From contig NZ_FSQT01000001.1 of the NCBI RefSeq assembly GCF_900143515.1, forward strand, positions 1,612,001-1,676,000: a DNA stretch of 64,000 bases, read 5' to 3'. Origin of the DNA: Micromonospora cremea. Lineage in GTDB: Bacteria; Actinomycetota; Actinomycetes; Mycobacteriales; Micromonosporaceae. Shown here in pieces: positions 33,391 to 42,908 of the stretch (its first letter is position 1; every line of letters begins with the position of its first letter). Below the pieces are notes generated by a model that was not told where the DNA came from, searched no databases, and saw only the letters and a program-made list of their open reading frames with translations. The position numbers were made by a program, and so were the translations under genes.

Positions 33391-34725
33391 ATGGGCGTAC
33401 GACCCAGGGCGGTGGTGATCGGCGCCGGCGCGGCCGGGCTCGCCGCGGTCAAGGCACTGCGCGACGCGGGCGTGCCGGCGGTCTGCTTCGAGGCCACCGA
33501 CCAGGTCGGCGGCCTCTGGGTGTACGGGGCGCCCGACTCACCCGCGTACCGCACGCTGCACCTGAACACCAGCCGCGGCCGCACCCAGTTCGCCGACCAC
33601 CCGATGCCCACCCACTGGCCCGACTACCCCGACCACCGACGGATCGCCGGCTACCTCGCCGACTACGCCGACCGCTTCGGGCTGCGGGACACCATCCGCC
33701 TGCGCCACAGCGTCGAGCAGGTCACCCAGGATCCCGCCGGCACCTGGACGGTGCGGGCGAGCGGACCCGACGGGCCGGTCGAGGTCACCGTCGAGGCCGT
33801 GGTCGTCGCCAACGGCCACAACCGGGCGCCCCGACTGCCCGACCCGCCGTACCCCGACACCAGCACCGCCGAACAGCTGCACAGCCACGACTACCGGGGC
33901 CCCGAGCAGCTGGCGGGCAAGCGGGTCCTGGTCGTCGGGGGCGGCAACTCCGCGATGGACATCGCCGTGGACGCCTCCTACGCGGCCACCCGCACCCTGC
34001 TGTCGCTGCGCCGAGGCGTCTGGGTGGTGCCGAAGTACCTGCTCGGTCGCCCGTCGGACACCCTCAACGGGGCGCTGGCCCGCCGGCTGCCGTGGCGACT
34101 GCGCCAGCGCATCAGCCAGGCCATGCTCACCACCACCGTCGGCAGTCCCGCCCGCTACGGGCTGCCCGCGCCGACCCACGGCTTCCTGCAGGACCACCCG
34201 ACGCTCTCCGACGGGCTGCTGTCCCGGCTGACCCACGGCGCCATCGAGGCCCGCCCCGGCGTCGCCGCCCTCGACGGCGACCGGGTCGAGTTCACCGACG
34301 GCCGCAGCGACAGCGTCGATCTGATCATCTGGTGCACCGGCTACCGGGTGGAGATCCCGTTCCTCGATCCGGTTCTGCTCGGCGGGGGCGCCGACAGCCT
34401 GGCGCTGTACCGGCATGTGTTCCACCCCGACGCCCCCGGCCTGACCTTCGTCGGACTGATGCAGTCCACCGGGTCGGCGTTCCCACTGGTGGAAGCCCAG
34501 GCCAAGTTGATTGCGGCGCAGCTCGCCGGCCGGTACGCGCTGCCGGACCCGGAGCGGCAGCGGGCCGTCTGCCGTGCCGAGCTGCGGGCCGCGACCGCCC
34601 GCTGGGGCCAGCGCCGCCCGGCGATGCGCGTCGACTTCGACGCCTACCTGGCCGAACTGACCCGCGAGCTGACCGCCGGCGCCCGCCGCGCCCGCGCCGC
34701 CACGCCGGTCGGAGCGGGGCGGTGA
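33391..34725 (+). CDS. flavin-containing monooxygenase
   Basis: A 444-residue class B flavoprotein. The FAD Rossmann motif VVIGAGAAGLAAVKAL is at the N-terminus and FEATDQVGGLW follows. LHSHDYRGPEQLAGKRV covers the FMO linker, and the NADPH motif is VLVVGGGNSAMDIA. It probably oxygenates a ketone or heteroatom substrate (FMO or Baeyer-Villiger type); the linker has HSHDYRG rather than the exact FxGxxxHxxxW of BVMOs. ATG 33391 has GGGGG five bases upstream. It is followed by an SDR gene, and both sit behind the TetR operator at 33357. Confidence 0.9.
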   Translation: MGVRPRAVVIGAGAAGLAAVKALRDAGVPAVCFEATDQVGGLWVYGAPDSPAYRTLHLNTSRGRTQFADHPMPTHWPDYPDHRRIAGYLADYADRFGLRDTIRLRHSVEQVTQDPAGTWTVRASGPDGPVEVTVEAVVVANGHNRAPRLPDPPYPDTSTAEQLHSHDYRGPEQLAGKRVLVVGGGNSAMDIAVDASYAATRTLLSLRRGVWVVPKYLLGRPSDTLNGALARRLPWRLRQRISQAMLTTTVGSPARYGLPAPTHGFLQDHPTLSDGLLSRLTHGAIEARPGVAALDGDRVEFTDGRSDSVDLIIWCTGYRVEIPFLDPVLLGGGADSLALYRHVFHPDAPGLTFVGLMQSTGSAFPLVEAQAKLIAAQLAGRYALPDPERQRAVCRAELRAATARWGQRRPAMRVDFDAYLAELTRELTAGARRARAATPVGAGR

Positions 34726-34736
34726 GGGGCCGGGCG

Positions 34737-35561
34737 GTGAACGGACTGAACGGCCGCCGGGTGCTGGTGACCGGGGCGAGCGGCACCTTCGGCCGTCACC
34801 TCGGCGCCGCGCTGACCGCCGCCGGCGCCCGGGTGGTGGGGCTCGACCTGCACGCACGGCCCGACGACGACCTGCCGGTGCTCGCCTGCGACCTGACCGA
34901 CCCGGCCGCCGTGCCGCCGGCGGTGCAGGCCGCCGTCGACCGGCTCGACGGCCTCGACCTGCTGATCAACAACGCCGGAGTCGGTGGACCCGCCCCGGCC
35001 GAGCTGCCGCCCGACGAGGTGGTCCGCCAGCAGCTCGAGGTCAACCTGCTGGCCGCGTGGCGGACCACCGCCGCGGCGCTGCCCGCACTGCTCCCCGCAC
35101 GGGGACGGGTGATCTTCGTGGCCAGCCGGATGGCCGTGCTGCCGCTGCCGCTGGCCGCCGCGTACGGGGTCAGCAAACGGGCCCTGGTCGCGTACGCCGA
35201 CGCGCTGCGCCACGAGGTCGGCACCCACGTCGGGGTGAGCGTCATCTACCCAAGCATGGTGGCCTCACCGATCCACGACAGCACCGCCGAGGCCGGCCTG
35301 TCCCTGCGGGGCGTGTCCCGACCGGAGCCCGTCGAGGGGGTCGTCGCGGCGATCCTGCGCGCCGCCACCGCCCGACGGGCACCCCGGGACGTGGCGACCA
35401 CCACGCGCGGGCGCCTGGAGATGGCCGTCGGCCGGCACGCTCCCGCGCTGGCCGACCGGCTGGTACGTCGCACCCTCGCCGCCCGGCTCGCCGCCGGCGA
35501 CCTGGACGCCGCGCCACTGGCCGCCGGAATGGTCCGCCGGCACCGCGACCTGGGCGACTGA
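34737..35561 (+). CDS. short-chain dehydrogenase/reductase
   Basis: A 274-residue classical SDR: VLVTGASGTFGRHLGAAL (TGxxxGxG), DLLINNAGVGG, ASRMAVLPLPLAAAYGVSKR with the YxxxK pair. It should interconvert an alcohol and a ketone, plausibly acting before or after the flavin monooxygenase with which it forms a two-gene operon. GTG 34737 is chosen because GAGGGG lies seven bases upstream; GTG 34722, overlapping the previous stop (GTGA), is the alternative. Confidence 0.88.
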   Translation: MNGLNGRRVLVTGASGTFGRHLGAALTAAGARVVGLDLHARPDDDLPVLACDLTDPAAVPPAVQAAVDRLDGLDLLINNAGVGGPAPAELPPDEVVRQQLEVNLLAAWRTTAAALPALLPARGRVIFVASRMAVLPLPLAAAYGVSKRALVAYADALRHEVGTHVGVSVIYPSMVASPIHDSTAEAGLSLRGVSRPEPVEGVVAAILRAATARRAPRDVATTTRGRLEMAVGRHAPALADRLVRRTLAARLAAGDLDAAPLAAGMVRRHRDLGD

Positions 35562-35569
35562 AGCGCGAC

Positions 35570-36220
35570 TCAGGGGGTGGCGATCGCGGCGCGGGAGCGG
35601 TCGGTGGCGATCCGGACAGCCAGCGCCGCCAGCGCCGTGCCCGTCACCCACTGCTGCACCCGCAGCCAGACCGGCCGGCGGGCGAAGAATCCGGCCAGCG
35701 CGCCCGCGCTGAGCACGATCAGCGCGTTCACGCTCAGCGCGACGGCGATCTGAGTCAGGCCGAGCAGCAGGCTCTGCGCCGCGACGTGTCCCCGTCCTGG
35801 ATCGACGAACTGCGGCAGCAGCGAGACGTAGAGGATGGCGATCTTCGGATTGAGCAGATTGGTGACCAGGCCCATGGTGAACAGCCGTCGCGGCCGGTCC
35901 GGCGGCAGCGGCGCGGGCGTGAACGGGGAGTGCCCACCCGGGCGCAGCGTCCGCCACGCCAGCCAGAGCAGGTAGCCGGCCCCCGCCAGCTTCACCACCG
36001 CGTACAGCGTCGGCACCAGGACGAAGACGGCCGCCAGCCCGGCGACCGCCGCGGCCAGGTAGACGCCGAACCCGGCGGCCACCCCGAGCAGCGAGACCAT
36101 CCCGGCGCGGCGGCCCTGCGCCACCGAACGGGAGACCAGGTAGACCATGTTCGGGCCGGGCGTGAGCACCAGCCCCAACCCCACCAGCGCGATACCCAGC
36201 AGCGCACCCGCACTCACCAT
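35570..36220 (-). CDS. LysE/RhtB family amino-acid exporter
   Basis: A 216-residue protein with six hydrophobic helices, the LTPGPNMVYLVSRSVAQGRR motif at residues 18-37 and NLLNPKIAILYVSLLPQFV, diagnostic of LysE/RhtB exporters. Its export substrate (an amino acid or homoserine-like compound) is not predictable. ATG 36220 with a G-run Shine-Dalgarno. Convergent with the SDR gene, 8 bp apart. Confidence 0.92.
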   Translation of the reverse strand: MVSAGALLGIALVGLGLVLTPGPNMVYLVSRSVAQGRRAGMVSLLGVAAGFGVYLAAAVAGLAAVFVLVPTLYAVVKLAGAGYLLWLAWRTLRPGGHSPFTPAPLPPDRPRRLFTMGLVTNLLNPKIAILYVSLLPQFVDPGRGHVAAQSLLLGLTQIAVALSVNALIVLSAGALAGFFARRPVWLRVQQWVTGTALAALAVRIATDRSRAAIATP

Positions 36221-36450
36221 GACGACCCCCCCGTCGCACCGACACCCGCACCGACCGTAGGCCGGGCGGCCCTCCCGGCACAGGGCCACCTGCCACGCCG
36301 TGGCCTGCTGGTGCGGAACCGGACGTCGCGGCGGAAACCACGTCCGGCGGGTGACGACGGGAATGGCAGCCGGCCCGACCGCGCTGACCGTTGCGGTGCG
36401 CATCGCCGGCCGGAGGCGGCGCGTTACGGTGGCCAGGGAGGTGCCGCAGG

Positions 36451-36948
36451 GTGACCGAAGCGTGGGAAGCCGCCGTGGAGGCGCAGATCCAGGGGGCCGT
36501 GCAACGCGGCGAGTTCGACGACCTGCCCGGCATGGGCAAGCCGATCCCCGGCCGCGGAATGCCGTACGACGAGTCGTGGTGGATCAAGAGTTTCCTGGAG
36601 CGCGAAGCGCTCCCCAGCGACCTGCTGCTGCCCACGCCGCTGCAACTGCGCCGGCGCATCGACCAGGTCCCCGACGAAGTGCGTGACCTGCCCACCGAGC
36701 AGTCCGTCCGAGACTTCGTGGGTCAGCTGAACGCCCAGATCGTGGCCTGGCTGCGTAACCCCGAGGGCCCCCGGGTGGCGGTGCGGCCGGTGAACGTCGA
36801 CGAGGTGGTCCGCCACTGGCGCGCCGAACGCTCCTCGCGTGAGCGCTCCGCGCCCACCACCCCGCCGCTCAACGCCGCGCCCGCCGTCGCACCGGCACGC
36901 CGGTCCTGGTGGGCGTGGCTGCCGTGGCGCCGCCGCCGGGCGCACTGA
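36451..36948 (+). CDS. DUF1992 (DnaJ-homologue subfamily C member 28-like) protein
   Basis: A 165-residue protein. The N-terminal DUF1992 region begins VTEAWEAAVEAQIQGAVQRG, followed by EFDDLPGMGKPIPG, as in bacterial YhdN-like proteins. The C-terminal 45 residues are a Ser/Pro/Ala linker ending in a Trp/Arg-rich patch (WWAWLPWRRRR) that could contact membrane. Function unknown. GTG 36451 has GGGAGG upstream. The 230-bp gap before it (36221-36450) contains nothing I can identify. Confidence 0.82.
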   Translation: MTEAWEAAVEAQIQGAVQRGEFDDLPGMGKPIPGRGMPYDESWWIKSFLEREALPSDLLLPTPLQLRRRIDQVPDEVRDLPTEQSVRDFVGQLNAQIVAWLRNPEGPRVAVRPVNVDEVVRHWRAERSSRERSAPTTPPLNAAPAVAPARRSWWAWLPWRRRRAH

Positions 36949-36973
36949 TCCGCCCGGCGGATGCCCCACCTCG

Positions 36974-39316
36974 TCACTCGTTGTGCAGCACCTCCGCGAT
37001 CGTCAACCGCGCCGCGGACCGGGCCGGGAGGAGCGCGCCGAGAACGGTGATGGCGAGGCCGGCGCCGGCCAGCAGCGCCAGTCCGCCGGGCTGCCACACC
37101 TGAAGCAGTGCCTTCGCGAGGCTCAGGTTCGCCGCGTCCGCCGTGATCGGCACCACGACGCGGTGGGCGAGCATCCCCAGCGGTACGCCGAGCAGCCCGC
37201 CGAACACCCCCAGCGCCGCCATCGACGTCACCATCATCACGACCACCTGTCGAGGCGTCATCCCGATCGACTTGAGCATGCCCAGGTCCCGACGGCGGTC
37301 ACGGGTGTTGAGCACCACCGTGTTGAAGACGCCGAGCGCAGCGACGAGCCCGAGCAGCAGCGTGAGCACCGTCGACAGCGCCACGACCGCCGTCGTGTAC
37401 GAGTTCGAGCCGCTGTTGTCCCACACGTCGAGCCCCGGGTCGGCGGTGCGGATCGCGGCGAGGTACCGCCCGGTGTCGGTGCCCGGAGCCACGGCGAGCG
37501 CGTAGTACATCTCGTGCGGGAGGATCCGGTAGTCCGGCGCGAGGCGTTCGAACGTGTCCCACCCGGCGACCATCCTCGGCCACCCGGGCGCGGTGGACAT
37601 GATCTCACCGACGACGGTCACCGACCGCTCCCGGTCGCCGAACCGCACGATAACCCGGTCACCGACGGCCAGCCCGTGGTCGTGCAGCACCGTCGACGGC
37701 GCGACGACCTCATCGGCAGCGCGCAGCCAGCGCCCGGTGACGATCTGGTCCGCAAAGCCCATGGCCGGCACGTCACCCCGGACGAAGTACACGGTCGCCG
37801 GCTCCCGGTCGCCGACGATCGAGACCTCCAGGTCCAGTCCGCCGGCGACCCGCGTCGTGCCGGGCACCGAGCGCAGCAGCTGCTCCACCTCCGGCACCGA
37901 CCGCTGCGTCACCGGCTGACCCCCGTCCGGGCGCAACGGTCGTACCGCGATGGGGGTGTCCTTCAGGTCGGTGAGATCGGAGTAGCGGCGCACCGTCTCC
38001 GACATGCCCGTCGCGAAGGTCACGGTGACCACACCGAGCACGACCGCCGCCATCGTCAGCGCCGTCCGGGCCGGGCGCGCGAACGGCAGGCCGAGGCCCA
38101 GGCTGACGGCGCGGGGCAGCCGGGTGCCGCCGAGCGCCCGCTGCACCCGCAGCGCGCGGCCGGGCCGCGGCGCACTGCCGGCGCTGATCGCCTCGGCCGC
38201 CGACAGCCGGTACGCGCGCAGCGCCGGCACGAGTGCGGCCAGCAGGACGACCGCCGGCGCTCCCACCAGCGCGGCGACGTCGATCCACGGCGCCACGCCG
38301 ACCTCGGAGCCGAAGCCCAGCCCCAGGAACGCGGACCGCAGCAGCGGGCGGGCACCCAGGTCGCCCAGCACCGTGCCGAGGACGCAGCCGACCACGGCCG
38401 GCACCGACACCATCGCGAGGTACACCGCGACCACCTGCCGCGGCGTGAACCCCATCGCCTTGAGGACGCCGATGTGCCGGTAGCCGGAGACGACCGCACC
38501 GCTGACGACGTTGCCGACGATGAGGACCGCCACGATCAGCCCCAGGACGCCGAAGACGACGAGGAACGGCACGTACGCGCCGGGCCCGGCGGCGATGGTC
38601 TCCTTGACCACAAGGTGCGACTCGGCGGCGACCAGCGCGTCCGGCGGCAGCCCGGCCCGCAACGCGGCGAGATGGCCCTCGACCTTGCTCGTGGTGCCGG
38701 CGTCGGCGAAGCGGTACAACATCTGGACCGTCGTCGGGCGCAGCGCGGCGATCCGGACCGGCGCCACCCAGGCGTCGGCGGTCCGGCTGATGCTGTAGGC
38801 CCGGCCGACCACGGTGAACGTCGTGCCGTCGGCGAGGGTGACCCGTTCGTCCTCGGGCCCGAACCGTGCCTGGTAGCCGGCGGCCGGCGGCGCCTCGTTC
38901 AGCACGATCTCACCCGGCCCAGTGGCCCAGCGCCCGTGCCAGATGTCCACCGTGTCGACCGGACCGCCCGGGTCGGCGCGCCCGACGACGGTGAGGGGGC
39001 GGCCCTGCAGGCGAGGTACGTTCCCGTCGCGGGACGTGTCGACGGTGGCCTGCCGGAACGGCCCGGCGACCGCCGTGACGTCCGGCCGGTGCTCGGCGAG
39101 CTGCGCGTCGGTGACAGCCGCGGCGTCGTACGTCGCGACGACGTGCGCGCCCCGGCGTTCCGCGAACGCCCGGTCGAACGGCGCCGACGAGGCGTCGAGC
39201 AGCGCGAGGGCGACCACGATGGACGCGGTGGACAGCAGCACGACAAGACCGATCACGAACGTCTGCAGCCGGCGGCGGCGTACCGCCGCGCGGGACGCCC
39301 GCCACACCGCGCTCAT
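36974..39316 (-). CDS. FtsX-like ABC transporter permease
   Basis: A 780-residue permease with ten predicted helices: one near the N-terminus (residues 18-42), then a large extracytoplasmic MacB-like domain, FtsX blocks around 250-400 and 660-780, and a second external domain between. Repeated GYRHIGVLKAMGFTPRQVVA and RRRDLGMLKSIGMTPRQVVV are the coupling helices of the two halves. This architecture exports peptides, lipids or antibiotics or acts mechanically. Its ATG overlaps the upstream ATPase stop by 4 bp. Confidence 0.92.
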   Translation of the reverse strand: MSAVWRASRAAVRRRRLQTFVIGLVVLLSTASIVVALALLDASSAPFDRAFAERRGAHVVATYDAAAVTDAQLAEHRPDVTAVAGPFRQATVDTSRDGNVPRLQGRPLTVVGRADPGGPVDTVDIWHGRWATGPGEIVLNEAPPAAGYQARFGPEDERVTLADGTTFTVVGRAYSISRTADAWVAPVRIAALRPTTVQMLYRFADAGTTSKVEGHLAALRAGLPPDALVAAESHLVVKETIAAGPGAYVPFLVVFGVLGLIVAVLIVGNVVSGAVVSGYRHIGVLKAMGFTPRQVVAVYLAMVSVPAVVGCVLGTVLGDLGARPLLRSAFLGLGFGSEVGVAPWIDVAALVGAPAVVLLAALVPALRAYRLSAAEAISAGSAPRPGRALRVQRALGGTRLPRAVSLGLGLPFARPARTALTMAAVVLGVVTVTFATGMSETVRRYSDLTDLKDTPIAVRPLRPDGGQPVTQRSVPEVEQLLRSVPGTTRVAGGLDLEVSIVGDREPATVYFVRGDVPAMGFADQIVTGRWLRAADEVVAPSTVLHDHGLAVGDRVIVRFGDRERSVTVVGEIMSTAPGWPRMVAGWDTFERLAPDYRILPHEMYYALAVAPGTDTGRYLAAIRTADPGLDVWDNSGSNSYTTAVVALSTVLTLLLGLVAALGVFNTVVLNTRDRRRDLGMLKSIGMTPRQVVVMMVTSMAALGVFGGLLGVPLGMLAHRVVVPITADAANLSLAKALLQVWQPGGLALLAGAGLAITVLGALLPARSAARLTIAEVLHNE

Positions 39317-40005
39317 GCCTTCTCCAGGGTGCGCACACGGGCGATCCGGCCGTCGGCGAGCTCCACCACGCGGCTCGCGCACCGGGTGGCGAGCCGTTCG
39401 TCGTGCGTGACGATCAGCAGGGTCTGCCCGATCTGGTTGAGGTCGAGCAGCAGGTCCATCACCTGCTCGCCGGCCCGGCTGTCCAGGGCGCCGGTCGGCT
39501 CGTCGGCCAGCAGCAGCGCCGGCCGGTTCATCAGGGCCCGGGCGACCGCGACCCGCTGCCGCTCGCCGCCGCTGAGCGCGGCCGGGTACACGTTGCGCCG
39601 GTCGGCGATGCCCAGCTCGTCGAGCAGTTCCAGGGCCCGTTGGCGGGCCGGTCCGGCCTTGCAGCCGGTCAGCTGGGCGGCGAGGGCGACGTTGTCCAGC
39701 GCCGGCAGGTCGTCGAGGAGGTTGAAGAACTGGAAGATCATGCCGATCCGGTGCCGGCGGAACAGCGCGAGCCCGGTCTCGTTCTTGCGGCCCAGGTCCT
39801 CGCCCTGCACAACGACCGTGCCGGCGGTGGGCCGGTCCAGCCCGGCGATCATGTTGAGCAGCGTGGACTTCCCGCAGCCGGACGGGCCCATCACCGCGAC
39901 GGCCTCACCGGCGCGGATCGACAGCGACACCCCGTCGAGGGCGGTGGTGTCGCCGTACTCCTTGTGGACTCCGTCGAGCTGTACGACGGTCGCGTCTGTG
40001 GTCAT
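39313..40005 (-). CDS. ABC transporter ATP-binding protein (LolD/MacB type)
   Basis: A 230-residue ATPase with Walker A GPSGCGKST, Q-loop FQFFNLL, signature LSGGERQRV and Walker B LLLADEPTGALD. The GRKNETGLALFRRHRIGMIF insertion is typical of the LolD/MacB-like class. It is translationally coupled to the FtsX permease gene and divergent from a two-component system, a common arrangement in which the kinase controls the exporter. Confidence 0.94.
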   Translation of the reverse strand: MTTDATVVQLDGVHKEYGDTTALDGVSLSIRAGEAVAVMGPSGCGKSTLLNMIAGLDRPTAGTVVVQGEDLGRKNETGLALFRRHRIGMIFQFFNLLDDLPALDNVALAAQLTGCKAGPARQRALELLDELGIADRRNVYPAALSGGERQRVAVARALMNRPALLLADEPTGALDSRAGEQVMDLLLDLNQIGQTLLIVTHDERLATRCASRVVELADGRIARVRTLEKA

Positions 40006-40143
40006 GGCAGGAAGCTACGGTCGACGGCACCGGTCGGGCATCCCTCCGGGGATGCAACTCGCCCAGCTCGTCATCCCGAGGATGTACGGCCGTGGACACG
40101 CAGGATGATGCGGCGCCGCGCGGCGGTCTGCGAGGGTATCCGG

Positions 40144-41001
40144 GTGGGAGCAACCTCGACGGCGTGGCTGGCCGCCGCCCTCGTGGTCGCCAGCGCGGGC
40201 GCGGGATGGCTGTGGCTGGCGCTGGCTCGGGCGCGACGGCTGCACCGCCGCGCCGTCGAGCGCCAGGGCTGGCTCCTGGAGCGGGAACGGGAGGGCGCCG
40301 CCCGCGCCGCCGTCGACACCGAACGCGCCCGGATCGCCCGCGAACTGCACGACATCGTCAGCCACAACGTCAGCATCATGGTGGTGCAGGCGGCCGCGGC
40401 GCGGGAGATCCTCACGACCATGCCCGGGGAGGCCGCCGCGGCCCTCGAAGCGGTCGAGGGCGCCGGTCGGGGCGCGATGACCGAGTTACGACACCTGCTC
40501 GGCCTGCTCGCGCCGTCGACCGACGGCCGGGAAGGCCCAACGGAGTCCGACGGGCAGGGCGACGACGGCACGCGGCTGGAGCCTCAACCGAGCCTCAGCC
40601 GGCTCGGCGTGCTCGTCGACCGGATCGCGTTCGCCGGGCTGCCGGTGGAGGTACGGATCTCCGGTGAGCCGCGCCCGCTGCTCCCCGGCATCGACGTGAC
40701 CGCGTACCGGATCGTGCAGGAGGCGCTCACCAACGCGCTCAAACACGGTGACGGCGGCAGGGCCGAGGTGACGATCCGATACGCCGAACGATCCCTGCGG
40801 GTCGAGGTGCTCAACGCCGGCCCGAGTGTCCTGTCGGGCAGCGCCACGGTGCCACGGGCGCGGCGCGACGGTGACGGCGCCGGCCGCGGCCTGCTCGGGC
40901 TCCGCGAGCGGGTAGCCGTCTACGGTGGCGACCTCGACGCGCGCCGACGCCTCGGCGGCGGCTACCGGGTCCGGGCCCGCATCCCGCTGGACCGGCCGTG
41001 A
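40144..41001 (+). CDS. NarL-type sensor histidine kinase
   Basis: A 285-residue kinase with a single N-terminal hydrophobic helix (residues 6-27), a short coiled linker, the HisKA_3 phosphoacceptor ERARIARELHDIVSHNVSIM, and the ATPase domain (AYRIVQEALTNALKHG, then GRGLLGLRERVAVYGG). The multi-helix sensor domain common in actinobacterial members is absent, so signal input is probably intramembrane or via the linker. GTG 40144 has GAGGG upstream; ATG 40105 is an alternative. Its stop overlaps the response-regulator start (GTGA). Confidence 0.88.
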   Translation: MGATSTAWLAAALVVASAGAGWLWLALARARRLHRRAVERQGWLLEREREGAARAAVDTERARIARELHDIVSHNVSIMVVQAAAAREILTTMPGEAAAALEAVEGAGRGAMTELRHLLGLLAPSTDGREGPTESDGQGDDGTRLEPQPSLSRLGVLVDRIAFAGLPVEVRISGEPRPLLPGIDVTAYRIVQEALTNALKHGDGGRAEVTIRYAERSLRVEVLNAGPSVLSGSATVPRARRDGDGAGRGLLGLRERVAVYGGDLDARRRLGGGYRVRARIPLDRP

Positions 41002-41687
41002 CACCGCCGGGTTCCACCGCCACGCCGCGCGTCGTCATCGCCGACGATCAGGAGTTGATCCGTACCGGCTTCCGGCTGATCCTGACCGCGCGCGGGATCG
41101 ACGTGGTGGGCGAGGCGTGCGACGGCGCCGAGGCGGTGGCCGTCGCACGCCGACTGCGACCCGACGTCGTGCTCATGGACATCCGGATGCCGGTCATGGA
41201 CGGGTTGGAGGCCGCTCGCCGCATCCTGGCGCAGAGCCCGCAGTGCCGGGTGCTCATGCTGACCACGTTCGACCTCGACCGGTACGTGTACGCGGCCCTG
41301 TCCCTCGGCGCGAGCGGCTTCCTGCTCAAGGACGTCACCGCCGAACACCTCGCCAACGCCGTCCGGCTCGTCGACACCGGCGACGCGCTGCTCGCCCCGT
41401 CGATCACGCGGCGGCTCGTGGAGCGCTTCGCCGTCGCCGACCAGCGCCCGGCCGAACAGCCGGGGCGCCGCCGCGACCTCGAAGCGTTGACGCCTCGTGA
41501 GCGTGAGGTGCTGACGCTGCTCGGCCGTGGCCTGTCCAACACCGAGCTGGCGCGGGTCCTGACGCTGAGCGAGGCGACGGTCAAGACCCATGTCGCCCGC
41601 ATCTTCGCCAAGCTGTCGCTGCGCGACCGGGCGCAGGCGGTGGTCGTGGCCTACGAGGCAGGTCTGATCACCCCCGGCGAGGTATAG
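40998..41687 (+). CDS. NarL/FixJ family response regulator
   Basis: A 229-residue regulator. The receiver domain has the acidic pair in VVIADDQEL, the phospho-Asp in VVLMDIRMPVMDGLEA and LLKDVTAE. The LuxR helix-turn-helix covers LTPREREVLTLLGRGLSNTE to TVKTHVARIFAKLSLRDR. Partner of the overlapping kinase gene. The divergent FtsX/ABC genes are the obvious candidate target. Confidence 0.94.
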   Translation: MTPPGSTATPRVVIADDQELIRTGFRLILTARGIDVVGEACDGAEAVAVARRLRPDVVLMDIRMPVMDGLEAARRILAQSPQCRVLMLTTFDLDRYVYAALSLGASGFLLKDVTAEHLANAVRLVDTGDALLAPSITRRLVERFAVADQRPAEQPGRRRDLEALTPREREVLTLLGRGLSNTELARVLTLSEATVKTHVARIFAKLSLRDRAQAVVVAYEAGLITPGEV

Positions 41688-41689
41688 GC

Positions 41690-42280
41690 GTGCAGAATGT
41701 GCGGATGCCGATCGAGCTTCGAGCAGTGCACACCTCGGCGCCGGACCTCGTCCTGCGGCCCTGGCGCGCAGACGACCTGGATGCGCTGATCGAGGCGTAC
41801 CGGGATCCGGTGCTGCAACAGTGGACCCGGTACCCGGTGACCACCGCCGACCAGGGGCGGCTGTGGCTGGAGCGGACGCGACAGGACTGGGACGACGGCC
41901 GGCGGCTCAGCTTCGCCGTGCTGGAGGACGGCGCCGACGGTCCACAGCTGGTGGCGAACGTGGTGCTCAAGGGAGTCACCCCCGGGGTGACGGTGGCCGA
42001 GGTCGGCTACTGGACGGCGGCGTGGGCCCGCGGTCGGGGCGTCGCCCCGCGCGCGGCCACCGCGCTGAGCCGGTGGGCGTTCAAGCAGTTCACCGGGCTG
42101 GAGCGCCTCGACCTGCTGCACCAGGTGGACAACCCGGCCTCCTGTCGGGTGGCGGAGAAGAGCGGCTACCTCTTCCAGGAGGTGCTGCCGGCGTATCCAC
42201 CCTTCCCGCGCGACGGCCACCGGCACGCGCTGACCGCTTCCGGGCTGGTCGCCGCCACGGTGTCCGGCCGCGCCCGGTAG
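41690..42280 (+). CDS. GNAT acetyltransferase (RimJ/RimL type)
   Basis: A 196-residue acetyltransferase. The beta-strand LVLRPWRADDLDALIEAY opens the fold, with acetyl-CoA-binding WTAAWARGRGVAPRAATALS and NPASCRVAEKSGYLFQEVL, as in ribosomal-protein or antibiotic N-acetyltransferases. Substrate unknown. GTG 41690 follows GGCGAGG inside the end of the response-regulator gene, giving a 2-bp gap; ATG 41705 is an alternative. Confidence 0.85.
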   Translation: MQNVRMPIELRAVHTSAPDLVLRPWRADDLDALIEAYRDPVLQQWTRYPVTTADQGRLWLERTRQDWDDGRRLSFAVLEDGADGPQLVANVVLKGVTPGVTVAEVGYWTAAWARGRGVAPRAATALSRWAFKQFTGLERLDLLHQVDNPASCRVAEKSGYLFQEVLPAYPPFPRDGHRHALTASGLVAATVSGRAR

Positions 42281-42286
42281 GGCGGG

Positions 42287-42862
42287 TCAGTCCAGCGCCG
42301 CTCGCCAGCTCCACGAGGTACGCCGCGCCCGACCGGGCAGTTCGCCACGGCCCGTCATCCACAGCAGCACCTCGGATGCGGCGCCGGCCGGGGCGTCCGG
42401 GAAGAGCCGCCGCAGCACCAGGGTGCTCAGCCGTTGCGGCGGCTGCCACGGCACATTGAGCCCGAGGGCGATGTCGTGCGTGTGCAGCAGGGTCTCGGCC
42501 ACCCCCATCGCGGCGAAACCGGCCGGGTCGCACGGGCCGAAGTGCCACGCCCGCGCCTCGGGTGGGGCGGCGTCGACCGCGACGGCGAGCAGCCCGGCGC
42601 AGGCGCGCACCACGGTCAGCACCTGCGCCGGCGTCGCGTCGGGGCAGACCCGCAGGTCGTACGGCAGGTAGCCGTCATCGGGTCGGCCGGTGACCTGGCC
42701 GGCGTACCCGAGCAGGTCGTGCGCCACGTGGGCGGCGGTGATCCAGCAGCTCCAGGTCAGCGTGCCGGCCGGCACCGACCAGTCCCGCTCCCGGTGCGGG
42801 TCGAGCACCCGGTTCATCTCCTCGGCCGCGTCCCGCACGTCGGCGCCGTCCGTCCCTGCCAC
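42287..42862 (-). CDS. DinB-like maleylpyruvate isomerase N-terminal domain protein
   Basis: A 191-residue helical-bundle protein with WSVPAGTLTWSCWITAAHVA, HVAHDLLGYAGQV and the metal-ligand-like TLLHTHDIALGL. This corresponds to the MDMPI_N/TIGR03083 family of mycothiol-dependent or uncharacterised metalloproteins. GTG 42862 is chosen because CGAGGG precedes it. Convergent with the GNAT gene (6-bp gap). The exact reaction is unknown. Confidence 0.75.
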   Translation of the reverse strand: MAGTDGADVRDAAEEMNRVLDPHRERDWSVPAGTLTWSCWITAAHVAHDLLGYAGQVTGRPDDGYLPYDLRVCPDATPAQVLTVVRACAGLLAVAVDAAPPEARAWHFGPCDPAGFAAMGVAETLLHTHDIALGLNVPWQPPQRLSTLVLRRLFPDAPAGAASEVLLWMTGRGELPGRARRTSWSWRAALD

Positions 42863-42908
42863 CCGTCGACCCTCGCAGCGCCCGCCGCCCACCGCAACGC
42901 GATTCGGC